Positions 1-8,205 of a DNA stretch of 64,000 bases are shown here, in pieces. Source of the DNA: an uncultured Pseudomonadota bacterium (GTDB lineage: Bacteria; Pseudomonadota; Alphaproteobacteria; RF32; CAG-239); contig CASEZG010000006.1 of assembly GCA_949292375.1 (NCBI GenBank), positions 37,259 through 101,258 on the forward strand, in the 5' to 3' direction. The translations under genes and the position numbers were made by a program. Under the pieces are notes generated by a model. It did not search any database, was not told the origin of the DNA, and was given only the letters and a program-made list of their open reading frames with translations. Positions within the stretch are counted from its first letter, which is position 1, and each line of letters starts with the position of its first letter.

Positions 1-471
1 TTCAAAAAACACCGGGCCACCGTGGCAATGGCTGATAATCGGCAAATTGCGCATTCTTTTGCCTGCTTCTTCCGTGCTGAGCCTTTTTTGACCATTGTCA
101 TCAGATATTAAAGGCAACATATAAGTGTTAAAAAATTTGGTATAATAGTCTTGGTGTTTTTTTATTACGGGATAAAGTCTGTCATCTAATAAATTGAGTT
201 CTGCTTTTTGGTTTAGGCGATGTGTCTGGCAGTTGAAAGAATTGGGATAAAATAAACTGTATATATGCCCGTCAAAGTCTGATATTCCATTATTATGCAG
301 AAAATTTTCGGCAACTTTGCAAATGGCGTTGGCATCATATTCGTCATTTGTGCCGTCTCCGGGGATGATTAACAGATTTTTGCCGTGCAAAAAGCAATCT
401 TTAGTCACATTTTCATCCCAATGATTGGGGCTGTTTAAGTCTCTGCGGCCAATTCCTATTTCTGAACTCAT
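1..471 (-). CDS. Hypothetical protein, 3' part beyond the window; possible alpha/beta-hydrolase-like fold
   Basis: The reading frame is open from an ATG at 471 to the left edge, giving 157 residues without a stop. A strong Shine-Dalgarno, GAGGAG, lies six bases before the ATG, so the start is secure. I do not recognise the family. A hydrophobic strand followed by PGDGTND (about residues 34-42) and the segment ISHCHGG near the window edge resemble the first strand and nucleophile elbow (small-x-nucleophile-x-small) of alpha/beta hydrolases, with Cys in the nucleophile position. That is pattern-level inference only. It lies 61 bases downstream of the DUF6898-like gene on the same strand and may belong to the recO-parC transcription unit. 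Confidence 0.6.
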   Translation of the reverse strand, partial: MSSEIGIGRRDLNSPNHWDENVTKDCFLHGKNLLIIPGDGTNDEYDANAICKVAENFLHNNGISDFDGHIYSLFYPNSFNCQTHRLNQKAELNLLDDRLYPVIKKHQDYYTKFFNTYMLPLISDDNGQKRLSTEEAGKRMRNLPIISHCHGGPVFFE

Positions 472-532
472 TACAAACTCCTCGGCAAAATATGTTTTAA
501 GTTATAACATATTTTGTCAATTTTGTAAATTT

Positions 533-712
533 TTATTCTTCCTCTTTCTTCTTCAGAACATATTTTAACCGATTTAAGGCCTGAAACTTCATTTGATCTT
601 GAGAAAGCGTGTCCGGCACAACAACCGAAGCTTCAATCTTTGTTTCAGCCTCGATTGCCGTTACCTTTACACTATGCCCTACCCGCACAAATTCGAACAA
701 GATTTCTGCCAT
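533..712 (-). CDS. Small DUF6898-like protein (59 aa)
   Basis: This 59-residue reading frame begins [20 protein letters not shown] and ends in a Lys/Glu-rich tail. The pattern (FEFVRVGxSVKVTAIE..T..E, then LNRLKYVLKKK) fits the small alphaproteobacterial family I know as DUF6898, of unknown function. Its ATG overlaps the parC stop codon by one base (TAATG), and GGGG lies five bases upstream inside parC, so it is probably translationally coupled to parC. Downstream of parC is a usual place for such a gene. The family assignment is from memory of the motif, not a search. Confidence 0.7.
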   Translation of the reverse strand: MAEILFEFVRVGHSVKVTAIEAETKIEASVVVPDTLSQDQMKFQALNRLKYVLKKKEEE

Positions 713-2934
713 TATTTCCCCATAAACTTATTGTTTTTCGGAAAGCCAAAAGGTACAAGTTTGCCGACCTGTGCGCGATGTCCGAGCCAAGCCAGTAAAT
801 CTGTCTCAACTTTTACGCCGCCGCTTCGGGCATAGGAGAAACCTTCTGCTGCATTAAAGCTCTGAATGTCTGCCAAGCCGCCGTCTTTGTATTTTTGCAA
901 AGTTACGCCGCGGCCTCTGGCCATAGTCGGAATCTCTTCCGCCGGAAAGATAAGCAGCTTGCGGTTATCACCGACAACGGCTACGCTGTCGCCTTTAACC
1001 TTGACGCAAAAAGCGGCAACCTCGCCCTCACCTAAGTTCATTATCTTACGACCATTACGGGTTTGGGCGATAATATGGTTTTCATCAACCATAAAGCCTT
1101 TACCGGTGTTGGAAGCAATAATATATGATGCCTTGGGTTCAAAGACAAAAGCCTCGCAAATCTTATCATTGTTGCCCAAATCTATCATCAAGCGCAAGGG
1201 TTGTCCGAAACCTCTGCCGCTCGGAATCTCCGAAGCCTGAACGGTGAAGAATTTTCCTGATGTGTCAAAGAAAATAATTCTATCTGTCGTTTGAGCATGC
1301 AAAGCAATTTGTAAGGCATCATCATCTTTGAACTTGAAGTCATCATTCAAATCAGCATAGCCCTTGATACAACGTATCCAGCCTTTTTGTGACAAAATAA
1401 CCGTAATCGGTTCTTTTTCAACAAAGACCTCTAAAGGAACTTCTATATCTTCCGAGACTTCGGCAAATTCGGTACGGCGTTTGCCTAAAGCGGTCTTTTT
1501 GCCGAATTTTTCACGGATTAACTTAATCTCTTCGGCCAGAGCTTGCCAACGTTTGCTCTCATCAGCCAACAAAGCCTCTAATTCGCCTTTTTCAGCCGAA
1601 AGATCATCAAACTCACGCTTTATTTCGGTTTCTTCCAATTTGCGCAGAGAACGCAATTTCATATTCAAAATGGCTTCGGTCTGGTTTTCGGTCAGTTCAA
1701 ATTTTTTCATCATAACCGCTTGGGGATCATCTTCTTCGCGGATGATGCGGATTACCTCATCTAAGTTTAGGTAAGCAATAAGGTAACCAGATAAAATCTC
1801 CAGACGATTGTTTATCTTATCTAACCGATATTGGGTGCGGCGTTTGAGAACCTCATGACGATGGTTTAAGAACTCAACCAAAACATCTTTAATGCACATT
1901 ACCCGAGGAACGCCATCTGAATCCAGGACGTTCATATTCATGGCAAAGCGGCTTTCCAAATCCGTATTTTTGAACAAATGCTCCATTAACAGATTGGCGT
2001 CAACCGTGCGGTTTTTGGGCTCTAAAACAATGCGGACATCATGTGTGGACTCATCTCTGATGTCATTTAACATCGGAAGTTTCTTGTCCATTAACAATTG
2101 AGCAATCTTTTCAATCAGCTTGGATTTGATAACCTGATAAGGTATCTCCGTGATGATGATTTGGTATTGTCCGTGGCCTAAATCTTCTTTTTCCCACTTA
2201 GCGCGAATGCGGAATGTGCCTTTGCCTTGTTTGTAGGTGTTTAAAATACTCTCAAAACTGTCAATAATAACACCACCGGTCGGGAAATCAGGTCCTTTAA
2301 TGCGGCGAACCAAGGGTTCCATCTCACAGTCCGGTTTTTCAATCAGGTAAAGCAAAGCATCGCAGACTTCGCTTAAGTTATGCGGCGGGATGTTGGTGGC
2401 CATACCAACGGCAATGCCGGCCGAACCGTTGCAGAGCAAGTTTGGTACCATTGAGGGCATAACAACAGGCTCTTCCTCCTCGCCGTCATAGGTTTCGCGA
2501 AAATCTACGGCATTGTCATTCAAGCCTTCCATCAGAGCCATAGCAAATTCGGTCAAGCGGGCTTCGGTATAACGCATGGCGGCTGCGCCGTCTCCGTCAA
2601 TATTACCAAAGTTTCCCTGTCCGTCCACCAAAGGATAACGCACTGAAAAATCCTGCGCCAGACGCACCATTGCACCATATACCGCGCTATCGCCATGCGG
2701 GTGATATTTACCGATAACATCACCAACTACACGTGCGCATTTCTTAAAGCCGGACTTCGGGTCTAAATGAAGTTGGCGCATAGCGAAAAGCAAGCGGCGA
2801 TGCACAGGCTTTAAGCCGTCTCGAACATCCGGCAATGCACGGTCAACAATGGTTGACATGGCATAAGACAAATATCTTTTGCTCAGTTCCTCCGAGAGGT
2901 GAACATCTCTGATTTTCTCTTCTGTTTCTTCCAT
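712..2934 (-). CDS. parC: DNA topoisomerase IV subunit A
   Basis: A 740-residue type IIA topoisomerase A subunit that, with ParE, decatenates daughter chromosomes. The N-terminal winged-helix/tower region is complete: DGLKPVHRR, then [12 protein letters not shown], with catalytic Tyr122 in AMRYTEAR. The C-terminal beta-pinwheel lacks a GyrA-box, and its blades are fewer and shorter than in GyrA at 54.3-57.1 kb, so this paralogue is ParC. The quinolone-determining positions fall at Ser83 and Gly87; Gly replaces the acidic residue usual at the second site. It lies 21 bases after recO on the same strand, an order common in alphaproteobacteria. Confidence 0.97.
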   Translation of the reverse strand: MEETEEKIRDVHLSEELSKRYLSYAMSTIVDRALPDVRDGLKPVHRRLLFAMRQLHLDPKSGFKKCARVVGDVIGKYHPHGDSAVYGAMVRLAQDFSVRYPLVDGQGNFGNIDGDGAAAMRYTEARLTEFAMALMEGLNDNAVDFRETYDGEEEEPVVMPSMVPNLLCNGSAGIAVGMATNIPPHNLSEVCDALLYLIEKPDCEMEPLVRRIKGPDFPTGGVIIDSFESILNTYKQGKGTFRIRAKWEKEDLGHGQYQIIITEIPYQVIKSKLIEKIAQLLMDKKLPMLNDIRDESTHDVRIVLEPKNRTVDANLLMEHLFKNTDLESRFAMNMNVLDSDGVPRVMCIKDVLVEFLNHRHEVLKRRTQYRLDKINNRLEILSGYLIAYLNLDEVIRIIREEDDPQAVMMKKFELTENQTEAILNMKLRSLRKLEETEIKREFDDLSAEKGELEALLADESKRWQALAEEIKLIREKFGKKTALGKRRTEFAEVSEDIEVPLEVFVEKEPITVILSQKGWIRCIKGYADLNDDFKFKDDDALQIALHAQTTDRIIFFDTSGKFFTVQASEIPSGRGFGQPLRLMIDLGNNDKICEAFVFEPKASYIIASNTGKGFMVDENHIIAQTRNGRKIMNLGEGEVAAFCVKVKGDSVAVVGDNRKLLIFPAEEIPTMARGRGVTLQKYKDGGLADIQSFNAAEGFSYARSGGVKVETDLLAWLGHRAQVGKLVPFGFPKNNKFMGK

Positions 2935-2955
2935 AAAAAATTACTCTAAAATCGT

Positions 2956-3672
2956 TTATAGGCCTAAGTTATGGAGCAAATTAGCACGGTTTGGCGGGAA
3001 TTTCAAGTTATGAGTTTGAAAAAAGTTTTTATTGAGGAAAAACTCGGTCATTTTTAAGAGTTCTGCTACTTCTGCAAGGCTTGGCGCATAGTTTTTATCC
3101 ACAATATAATGCGGAAATCTGAATAATCGCGCTTTATAAGGTTCTCCGGCTTCGGCGCACACGGCTTTGCCGGTTTTGGGTGAAACATATTCCAGATTTT
3201 CTGTGGTGCCGGTAGCGGAACATTCGCTTAAATCTAAGCCCACACCTAAAAAGTCTAAAAGATAAAATTCAAAATAAGAATAATGCGCTAGCCAATTATC
3301 TTCATCTATTAGATTAAAAAAACTATCTATCATGTAGTAAAAATGCTCTAATTCGGCTTTTTCCGGCATGCAGGCGTTGCAAAGTTCGCATAAAGACATC
3401 AGAGTTGCCAGCTTCTTGGCATCACTTATAAAATGCACGGCTATCGGCTTTAAGAGTTCGGCCCTTAAAGTCAGCATATTTTCTTCTAAGCGCGCGTAGG
3501 CATCTATGGCTATCAGATTACCCGGCTGATAAACACCTAAATTTTTTTTGCTGTGTCCGCCTTTAACATAACCGATTATTTTACCATGCTCTTTGGTTAT
3601 GATGGTTAATATCAACGAGCTCTCGCCATGCTTTCTGACGTTTATGATGTAGCCTTCGTCCGTAAACTGCAA
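2956..3672 (-). CDS. recO: DNA repair protein RecO
   Basis: RecO (238 aa) mediates RecA loading and strand annealing in the RecFOR pathway. The N-terminal OB-fold is recognisable (DEGYIINVRKHGESSLILTI, then GKIIGYVKGG), followed by the helical domain. A Cys-rich patch (CELCNACMPE, about residues 93-102) is where some RecO proteins bind zinc. The start codon is TTG at 3672, with GAGGG upstream at good spacing; no ATG in frame fits the conserved N-terminus. The stop of the preceding 42-codon gene is one base away. Together with parC and the DUF6898-like gene it forms one transcription unit. Confidence 0.93.
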   Translation of the reverse strand: MQFTDEGYIINVRKHGESSLILTIITKEHGKIIGYVKGGHSKKNLGVYQPGNLIAIDAYARLEENMLTLRAELLKPIAVHFISDAKKLATLMSLCELCNACMPEKAELEHFYYMIDSFFNLIDEDNWLAHYSYFEFYLLDFLGVGLDLSECSATGTTENLEYVSPKTGKAVCAEAGEPYKARLFRFPHYIVDKNYAPSLAEVAELLKMTEFFLNKNFFQTHNLKFPPNRANLLHNLGL

Positions 3673-3673
3673 C

Positions 3674-3802
3674 TTATTCCCTCGTCATTACCTCATAAAC
3701 CCAATTGGGCGGGTTTTTATCAAACTCCCAAGCTGACAATATTGCCAGTAATGTACATAGCAATATCAGCCAGGTTCCCTTTTGTCTTAAAAAATCTTTC
3801 AT
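3674..3802 (-). CDS. 42-aa single-span membrane peptide upstream of recO
   Basis: An ATG-initiated frame encodes 42 residues: a basic N-terminus (MKDFLRQKGTW), one hydrophobic span (about residues 12-25) and a short polar tail. It begins just after the kdsA terminator and stops one base before the recO TTG start, so it probably opens the recO-parC unit and may couple translation to recO. The upstream AAGAG is a modest ribosome-binding site. I do not recognise the family. Support comes from placement and composition only. Confidence 0.5.
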   Translation of the reverse strand: MKDFLRQKGTWLILLCTLLAILSAWEFDKNPPNWVYEVMTRE

Positions 3803-3812
3803 TACTTTACTC

Positions 3813-3850
3813 TTAAAAATTCTCCCCGAGTGTTAAAGTTCGGGGAGAAT
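3813..3850 (-). terminator. Intrinsic terminator after kdsA
   Basis: An 11-bp perfect inverted repeat (3819-3829 with 3840-3850, arm ATTCTCCCCGA) with a 10-base loop is followed on the minus strand by a short T-run. It lies six bases beyond the kdsA stop and separates the pyrG-kdsA unit from recO-parC. Confidence 0.85.
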
Positions 3851-3855
3851 TAATC

Positions 3856-4701
3856 TTAATAATCGTGAATGATTGACTTGGTTACGCTATCATATGTCAT
3901 CAGTTCACTTAAGACCCTTTTCATATCTTTTAAGGGGATCATATTCGGACCGTCTGACAAGGCTTTGTCCGGATTATCGTGGGTTTCAATGAACACGGCA
4001 GCAACACCAACTGCAACAGCAGCACGAGCCAAGACCGGTGCGAACTCTCTTTGTCCGCCAGATGTTCCGCCTTGACCGCTTGGCTGTTGAACCGAGTGTG
4101 TGGCGTCAAAAATTACCGGACAACCAGTTTCTCTTGCCATTGTCGGCAATCCGCGAAAGTCTGTTACCAAAGTGTTATAACCAAAACTTGCACCGCGCTC
4201 TGTCAAACAAACGTTAGAATTTCCTGCATCTTCTGCTTTTTTTACAATATGCTTCATATCCCATGGAGCGCAGAACTGACCTTTTTTGATATTGACAACC
4301 TTACCTGTTTTGGCTGCAGCTACGACCAAATCCGTCTGACGGCACAAAAATGCCGGAATTTGCAGCATATCAACATATTGCGCAACAATACCGCACTGCT
4401 TTTTTTCGTGAACATCGGTAACAATCGGAATATTGTTATAGAGTTTCTTAATCTCTTCAAAGGTTAACATTCCTTCTTCAAGACCAACACCGCGCGCTCC
4501 GTTGATTGAGGTGCGGTTAGCTTTATCAAAAGAAGCCTTGAAAATATAGTTAATCCCGAGTTCTTTGGTAATTTCAACCATTGCTCCGGCCATATCTATC
4601 GCGTGTTGACGGCTTTCGATTTGGCAGGGTCCTGCCAATAAAGCTATCGGGAGTTTGTTGCCAATCTTAAAATTGCCAATCTCTATTGTTCTTTGTTCCA
4701 T
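3856..4701 (-). CDS. kdsA: 3-deoxy-8-phosphooctulonate (KDO-8-P) synthase
   Basis: KdsA (281 aa) condenses phosphoenolpyruvate with arabinose-5-phosphate to KDO-8-phosphate for the lipopolysaccharide inner core, so the cell makes a KDO-containing outer membrane. The DAHP/KDO synthase barrel is complete. The active-site segment reads LLAGPCQIESR with Cys26; the E. coli enzyme has Asn here, and Cys marks the metal-dependent class. The frame extends 15 codons upstream, but ATG at 4701 with AGGA at good spacing matches the family N-terminus. It is the last gene of the pyrG unit, and a terminator follows. Confidence 0.96.
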   Translation of the reverse strand: MEQRTIEIGNFKIGNKLPIALLAGPCQIESRQHAIDMAGAMVEITKELGINYIFKASFDKANRTSINGARGVGLEEGMLTFEEIKKLYNNIPIVTDVHEKKQCGIVAQYVDMLQIPAFLCRQTDLVVAAAKTGKVVNIKKGQFCAPWDMKHIVKKAEDAGNSNVCLTERGASFGYNTLVTDFRGLPTMARETGCPVIFDATHSVQQPSGQGGTSGGQREFAPVLARAAVAVGVAAVFIETHDNPDKALSDGPNMIPLKDMKRVLSELMTYDSVTKSIIHDY

Positions 4702-4775
4702 AGTCGGTTCCTTTTTACGTTTTACAGATACTGTATCTTGTAGCAAATAATCTCTTAATTAGCAATGTTTAGATA

Positions 4776-5171
4776 TTAAATTTCTACAATTTTAAGATTT
4801 TTTTGCAATTTTGCTCTGTTTTCAGCAGAAAGTTTGATATTACACAGCAATAATTCCTGTAAGTTTGGCAAATTTGGCAAAATTTTGAGCATTTGCGGCA
4901 GAATTTTTTCATAAAAATAAGTAACACGAGCCGCATCTTCGCTGATATTCTTTTCTTTGCGATAGTTACTGGCCTGAGAGTGAAGCCAATCATTGTCTAT
5001 GCTTGTTAATGGCTTAAGAGCGGTTAAACCTAATACTTCCAATCTTGTTGCTTGAGAAAGTAAGACAATAAACCGCTCTTGTTGCGAGGGCTCGGCATTA
5101 TCCAAGGTAAAGCCGAACACCTCGCAGTCATTATTTTGCAAACCGTTTAAGCGTTCTTCAATGTTTTCCAT
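4776..5171 (-). CDS. Hypothetical protein, leucine-rich, coupled to pyrG
   Basis: This 131-residue protein has no signal peptide. Leucine-rich stretches (LEVLGLTALKPL and ILPNLPNLQELLLCNIKLS) resemble one or two degenerate leucine-rich-repeat units around a charged helix; I cannot name a family. Its ATG overlaps the pyrG stop by one base (TGATG), indicating translational coupling. It sits between pyrG and kdsA, which are usually close neighbours in alphaproteobacteria, so it looks like a lineage-specific insertion into a conserved operon. Confidence 0.7.
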   Translation of the reverse strand: MENIEERLNGLQNNDCEVFGFTLDNAEPSQQERFIVLLSQATRLEVLGLTALKPLTSIDNDWLHSQASNYRKEKNISEDAARVTYFYEKILPQMLKILPNLPNLQELLLCNIKLSAENRAKLQKNLKIVEI

Positions 5172-6838
5172 CAGAGCAACCGGCTTTTATCAATTGCTGC
5201 TTTGACAAAGGAAACAAACAGAGGATGTGGCGCAAAAGGTTTGGATTTAAGTTCGGGGTGGAATTGCACACCGATAAACCACGGATGATCCGGACGCTCA
5301 CAAATCTCCGGCAATTTTCCATCCGGCGATTTTCCTGCAATAATCATTCCGGCTTGGCGTAATTGGTCCTCGTACTTAATATTAACTTCATAACGATGAC
5401 GATGACGCTCAGAGATTTTATCCTTGCCATAAATTTTGCGCGCTAAAGAATCTTTGTTTAAAACAGACTCATATGCACCCAGACGCATTGTGCCGCCTAA
5501 ATCCCCGTCTTTGTGGCGAATTTGTTTGGCTCCGTCTTTGTCCCATTCAGTCATTAAGCCTACTACCGGTTCGCAAGCCTTACCAAACTCGGTCGTGCCC
5601 GCAGTTTTAATTCCGGCAACATTACGCATAGTTTCAATAACGGCCAACTGCATACCAAAGCAAATGCCTAAGAAAGGAACATTATTCTCTCGTGCATATT
5701 TTATTGCCAACATTTTTCCTTCCGTTCCTCTTTCGCCAAAACCTCCGGGAACTAAGATACCGTTAACTTCAGCCAAATAGGTCGCAGGGTCATTATGCTC
5801 TAACAGCTCAGAATCTATCCATTTAATACGAACCTTAAATTTATTGGCAATTCCGCCATGGGTTATGGCTTCATTCAAAGACTTATAAGCCTCTAAAAGC
5901 TGCGTATATTTGCCAACAACCGCAATTTTAACCTCACCTTCCGGGCAGCGAATCGTGTTGACAATATTTTCCCATTTGCTTAAATCCGGCTCTTTGCCAC
6001 AATCTAAGCCAAAATGTTTGCAGACTTGCGCATCCATTCCTTCATGAGAGTAAGCTACAGGTACCTGGTAAATGGTATCAACATCAAGTGCGGCAATAAC
6101 ATTATCCTCTCTAATATTGCAGAACAAAGCAATCTTGCGTTTTTCATTTTGCGGAATCGGTGTCTGAGAGCGACAAAGCAACATATCCGGCTGAATACCA
6201 TATTCTTGCAACTTCTTAACAGAATGTTGGGTCGGCTTTGTTTTGAGCTCTCCTGCAGCCGGAATATAGGGCAGCAAAGTAACATGAATGAACATTATTC
6301 TGTCACGTCCCAAGTCATAAGCAACTTGACGAATCGCCTCCAAATATGGTTGTCCCTCGATATCACCAACCGTACCGCCGATTTCACACAAGACAAAATC
6401 TTCATCGGTTACATCAGAATAAATAAAGTCTTTAATCTCGTTAGTTACATGCGGAATGACCTGAATAGTTGCGCCCAGATAATCGCCATGGCGTTCCTTA
6501 TCAATAACTCTTTGATAAATCTTGCCCGTGGTAATACTATCTGTGCGTTTGGCCGGCACACCTGAGAAACGCTCATAGTGACCTAAGTCCAGGTCTGCTT
6601 CCGTTCCGTCATCGGTTACAAAAACTTCACCATGTTGGTATGGACTCATGGTTCCGGGGTCTACATTTAAATAAGGGTCAAGTTTGCGTAAACGTACCTT
6701 AAAGCCCCTCGCCTGCAAAATAGATGCTAAAGATGCCGAAGCTAATCCTTTACCTAAAGATGATACGACACCTCCCGTAATAAAAATAAATTTTGCTTTC
6801 TTTGACAATACGTTATCTAGATTTGACAATTCAGTCAT
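5171..6838 (-). CDS. pyrG: CTP synthase
   Basis: PyrG (555 aa) makes CTP from UTP with glutamine or ammonia. The N-terminal amidoligase domain shows the nucleotide-binding loop [15 protein letters not shown] (about residues 22-36) and the UTP/CTP site region. The C-terminal glutaminase shows PGGFGERG, the nucleophile elbow GICFGMQ and the closing His-Glu in FHPEL. Length and ends match the family. It is transcribed with the downstream leucine-rich unknown and kdsA; a terminator separates it from secG upstream. Confidence 0.98.
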   Translation of the reverse strand: MTELSNLDNVLSKKAKFIFITGGVVSSLGKGLASASLASILQARGFKVRLRKLDPYLNVDPGTMSPYQHGEVFVTDDGTEADLDLGHYERFSGVPAKRTDSITTGKIYQRVIDKERHGDYLGATIQVIPHVTNEIKDFIYSDVTDEDFVLCEIGGTVGDIEGQPYLEAIRQVAYDLGRDRIMFIHVTLLPYIPAAGELKTKPTQHSVKKLQEYGIQPDMLLCRSQTPIPQNEKRKIALFCNIREDNVIAALDVDTIYQVPVAYSHEGMDAQVCKHFGLDCGKEPDLSKWENIVNTIRCPEGEVKIAVVGKYTQLLEAYKSLNEAITHGGIANKFKVRIKWIDSELLEHNDPATYLAEVNGILVPGGFGERGTEGKMLAIKYARENNVPFLGICFGMQLAVIETMRNVAGIKTAGTTEFGKACEPVVGLMTEWDKDGAKQIRHKDGDLGGTMRLGAYESVLNKDSLARKIYGKDKISERHRHRYEVNIKYEDQLRQAGMIIAGKSPDGKLPEICERPDHPWFIGVQFHPELKSKPFAPHPLFVSFVKAAIDKSRLL

Positions 6839-6876
6839 TCCTATAATTCCTATCTATATTTCGGTTGTTTAAAAGT

Positions 6877-6909
6877 GACAAAGGCACCAACTCTTTTGAG
6901 AGGTGCCTT
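6877..6909 (-). terminator. Probable terminator after secG
   Basis: The arms AAGGCACC (6881-6888) and GGTGCCTT (6902-6909) are extended by an inner CTC/GAG pair around TTTT. The T-run beyond the stem on the minus strand is interrupted, so termination may be incomplete, with read-through into pyrG. Confidence 0.6.
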
Positions 6910-6930
6910 ATGTCCGATAATTTGTATCAT

Positions 6931-7248
6931 TTATTTTTCCGCTACCGGTGCGCTCGGAACCGAAGGAGCCGATGATGTTGCCGGAGCTTGCTCCAAAATG
7001 GAGGTTGGCTGCGGCTCGGCACTCTTATAATAGATTGAGAGCGAGATACTGGTTAAGAAAAATATTGTGGCTAAAATAGCTGTGGTTCGGGTCAGCATAT
7101 TGCCTGTGCCGCGTGCACTCAAGATTGAGCTTGCACCGCTGCCGCCGCCCAAACCATCCAAAGCACCGCCGCCGGAACGTTGCATCAAAATCAATGCAAC
7201 CAAGAAAATCGCTACCAGCAGATGAACCACTAATAAAACTGTTTCCAT
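6931..7248 (-). CDS. secG: Preprotein translocase subunit SecG
   Basis: A 105-residue inner-membrane protein of the SecYEG translocon. It has two hydrophobic helices (about residues 2-20 and 55-73) flanking the cytoplasmic loop LMQRSGGGALDGLGGGSG, the conserved signature of the family. The C-terminus is Pro/Ala/Ser-rich, as in many alphaproteobacterial SecG proteins. It lies 18 bases after tpiA, the usual tpiA-secG pairing. Confidence 0.95.
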   Translation of the reverse strand: METVLLVVHLLVAIFLVALILMQRSGGGALDGLGGGSGASSILSARGTGNMLTRTTAILATIFFLTSISLSIYYKSAEPQPTSILEQAPATSSAPSVPSAPVAEK

Positions 7249-7266
7249 TATTTTTATTCCTTATTC

Positions 7267-8031
7267 TTATTTTTCACTAGCATTTTTGGCGATAGCCATA
7301 AAATCAGCAACTTTCAGGCTGGCACCGCCGATTAAGGCGCCATCAACATCCGGCAAAGACAAAAATTCTTTGGCGTTTGAGGGTTTTACGGAACCGCCAT
7401 ACAAAATCTTCATTTTATTGGCGTTGCCTTTACCAATCTTCTTGGCCAAAACTTTGCGAACAGCGGCATGAACTTCCTCAACATCTTCAGCTGTCGGGGT
7501 TTTGCCTGTGCCGATAGCCCAAACAGGTTCATAAGCAATAACCGTATCAGATGCGGTAGAATCATCGGGAACAGAACCCAAAATCTGCTCTTTGCAAACA
7601 TCAATGGTTTTGCCGGCATCTCTTTGAGCTTCGGTTTCACCAATGCAAATAACGGTTTTAAGTCCGGCAGCGTGAGCGGCAACAGCCTTTTTGCAAATCA
7701 ACTCATTTGATTCGAAGTGATCTGCTCTGCGCTCAGAGTGGCCGATGATGACATAAGTGCAACCCAAGTCTTTGAGCATTAAAGGGCTGATATCTCCAGT
7801 GTGAGCACCTTTTTCCGCAAAGTGAACATCTTGTGCTCCGAGAGCAACCTTTGCTCCGCGCAATGCTTTTTTGACCGAGGCCAACAATGTGAACGGCGGG
7901 CATACCAAAAATTCGCATTCGGATTTGCCAAAAGCCTTAACTTCTTGAGCAATGCCTTTTGCCAAAGCAATGCCATCTTCCATAAGGCCGTTCATTTTCC
8001 AGTTACCTGCAATGAGTTTTTTTCTTGCCAT
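7267..8031 (-). CDS. tpiA: Triosephosphate isomerase
   Basis: TpiA (254 aa) interconverts glyceraldehyde-3-phosphate and dihydroxyacetone phosphate in glycolysis and gluconeogenesis. Catalytic residues are in place: Lys12 in GNWKMNG, the His in IGHSERR, and the Glu in AYEPVWAIGTGKTP followed by the phosphate-gripping loop. The C-terminal YGGSVKP and GALIGGASL phosphate-binding motifs are intact. It starts the tpiA-secG unit and diverges from the PpiD-like gene. Confidence 0.98.
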   Translation of the reverse strand: MARKKLIAGNWKMNGLMEDGIALAKGIAQEVKAFGKSECEFLVCPPFTLLASVKKALRGAKVALGAQDVHFAEKGAHTGDISPLMLKDLGCTYVIIGHSERRADHFESNELICKKAVAAHAAGLKTVICIGETEAQRDAGKTIDVCKEQILGSVPDDSTASDTVIAYEPVWAIGTGKTPTAEDVEEVHAAVRKVLAKKIGKGNANKMKILYGGSVKPSNAKEFLSLPDVDGALIGGASLKVADFMAIAKNASEK

Positions 8032-8133
8032 GATTTATAATCCTTTACTTATAAATTTTCATTGTCGTCTTTGTAGCACAACAAAAATATATTTTCCAGC
8101 TAAAAAAACTTTTCAACACGAATATTTATAAGA

Positions 8134-8163
8134 TTGCATAAATTATTAAAATTACCATATAAT
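8134..8163 (+). promoter_or_regulatory. Likely promoter of the PpiD-like gene
   Basis: TTGCAT (8134-8139) and a perfect TATAAT (8158-8163) are 18 bases apart, placing transcription start near 8170. Because the long open frame begins inside this promoter, the protein must start further downstream, at 8191 or 8206. Confidence 0.6.
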
Positions 8164-8205
8164 ACGGAAAGTTTGAATTTTTTGAATTTGATGGGATTTT
8201 CAATA

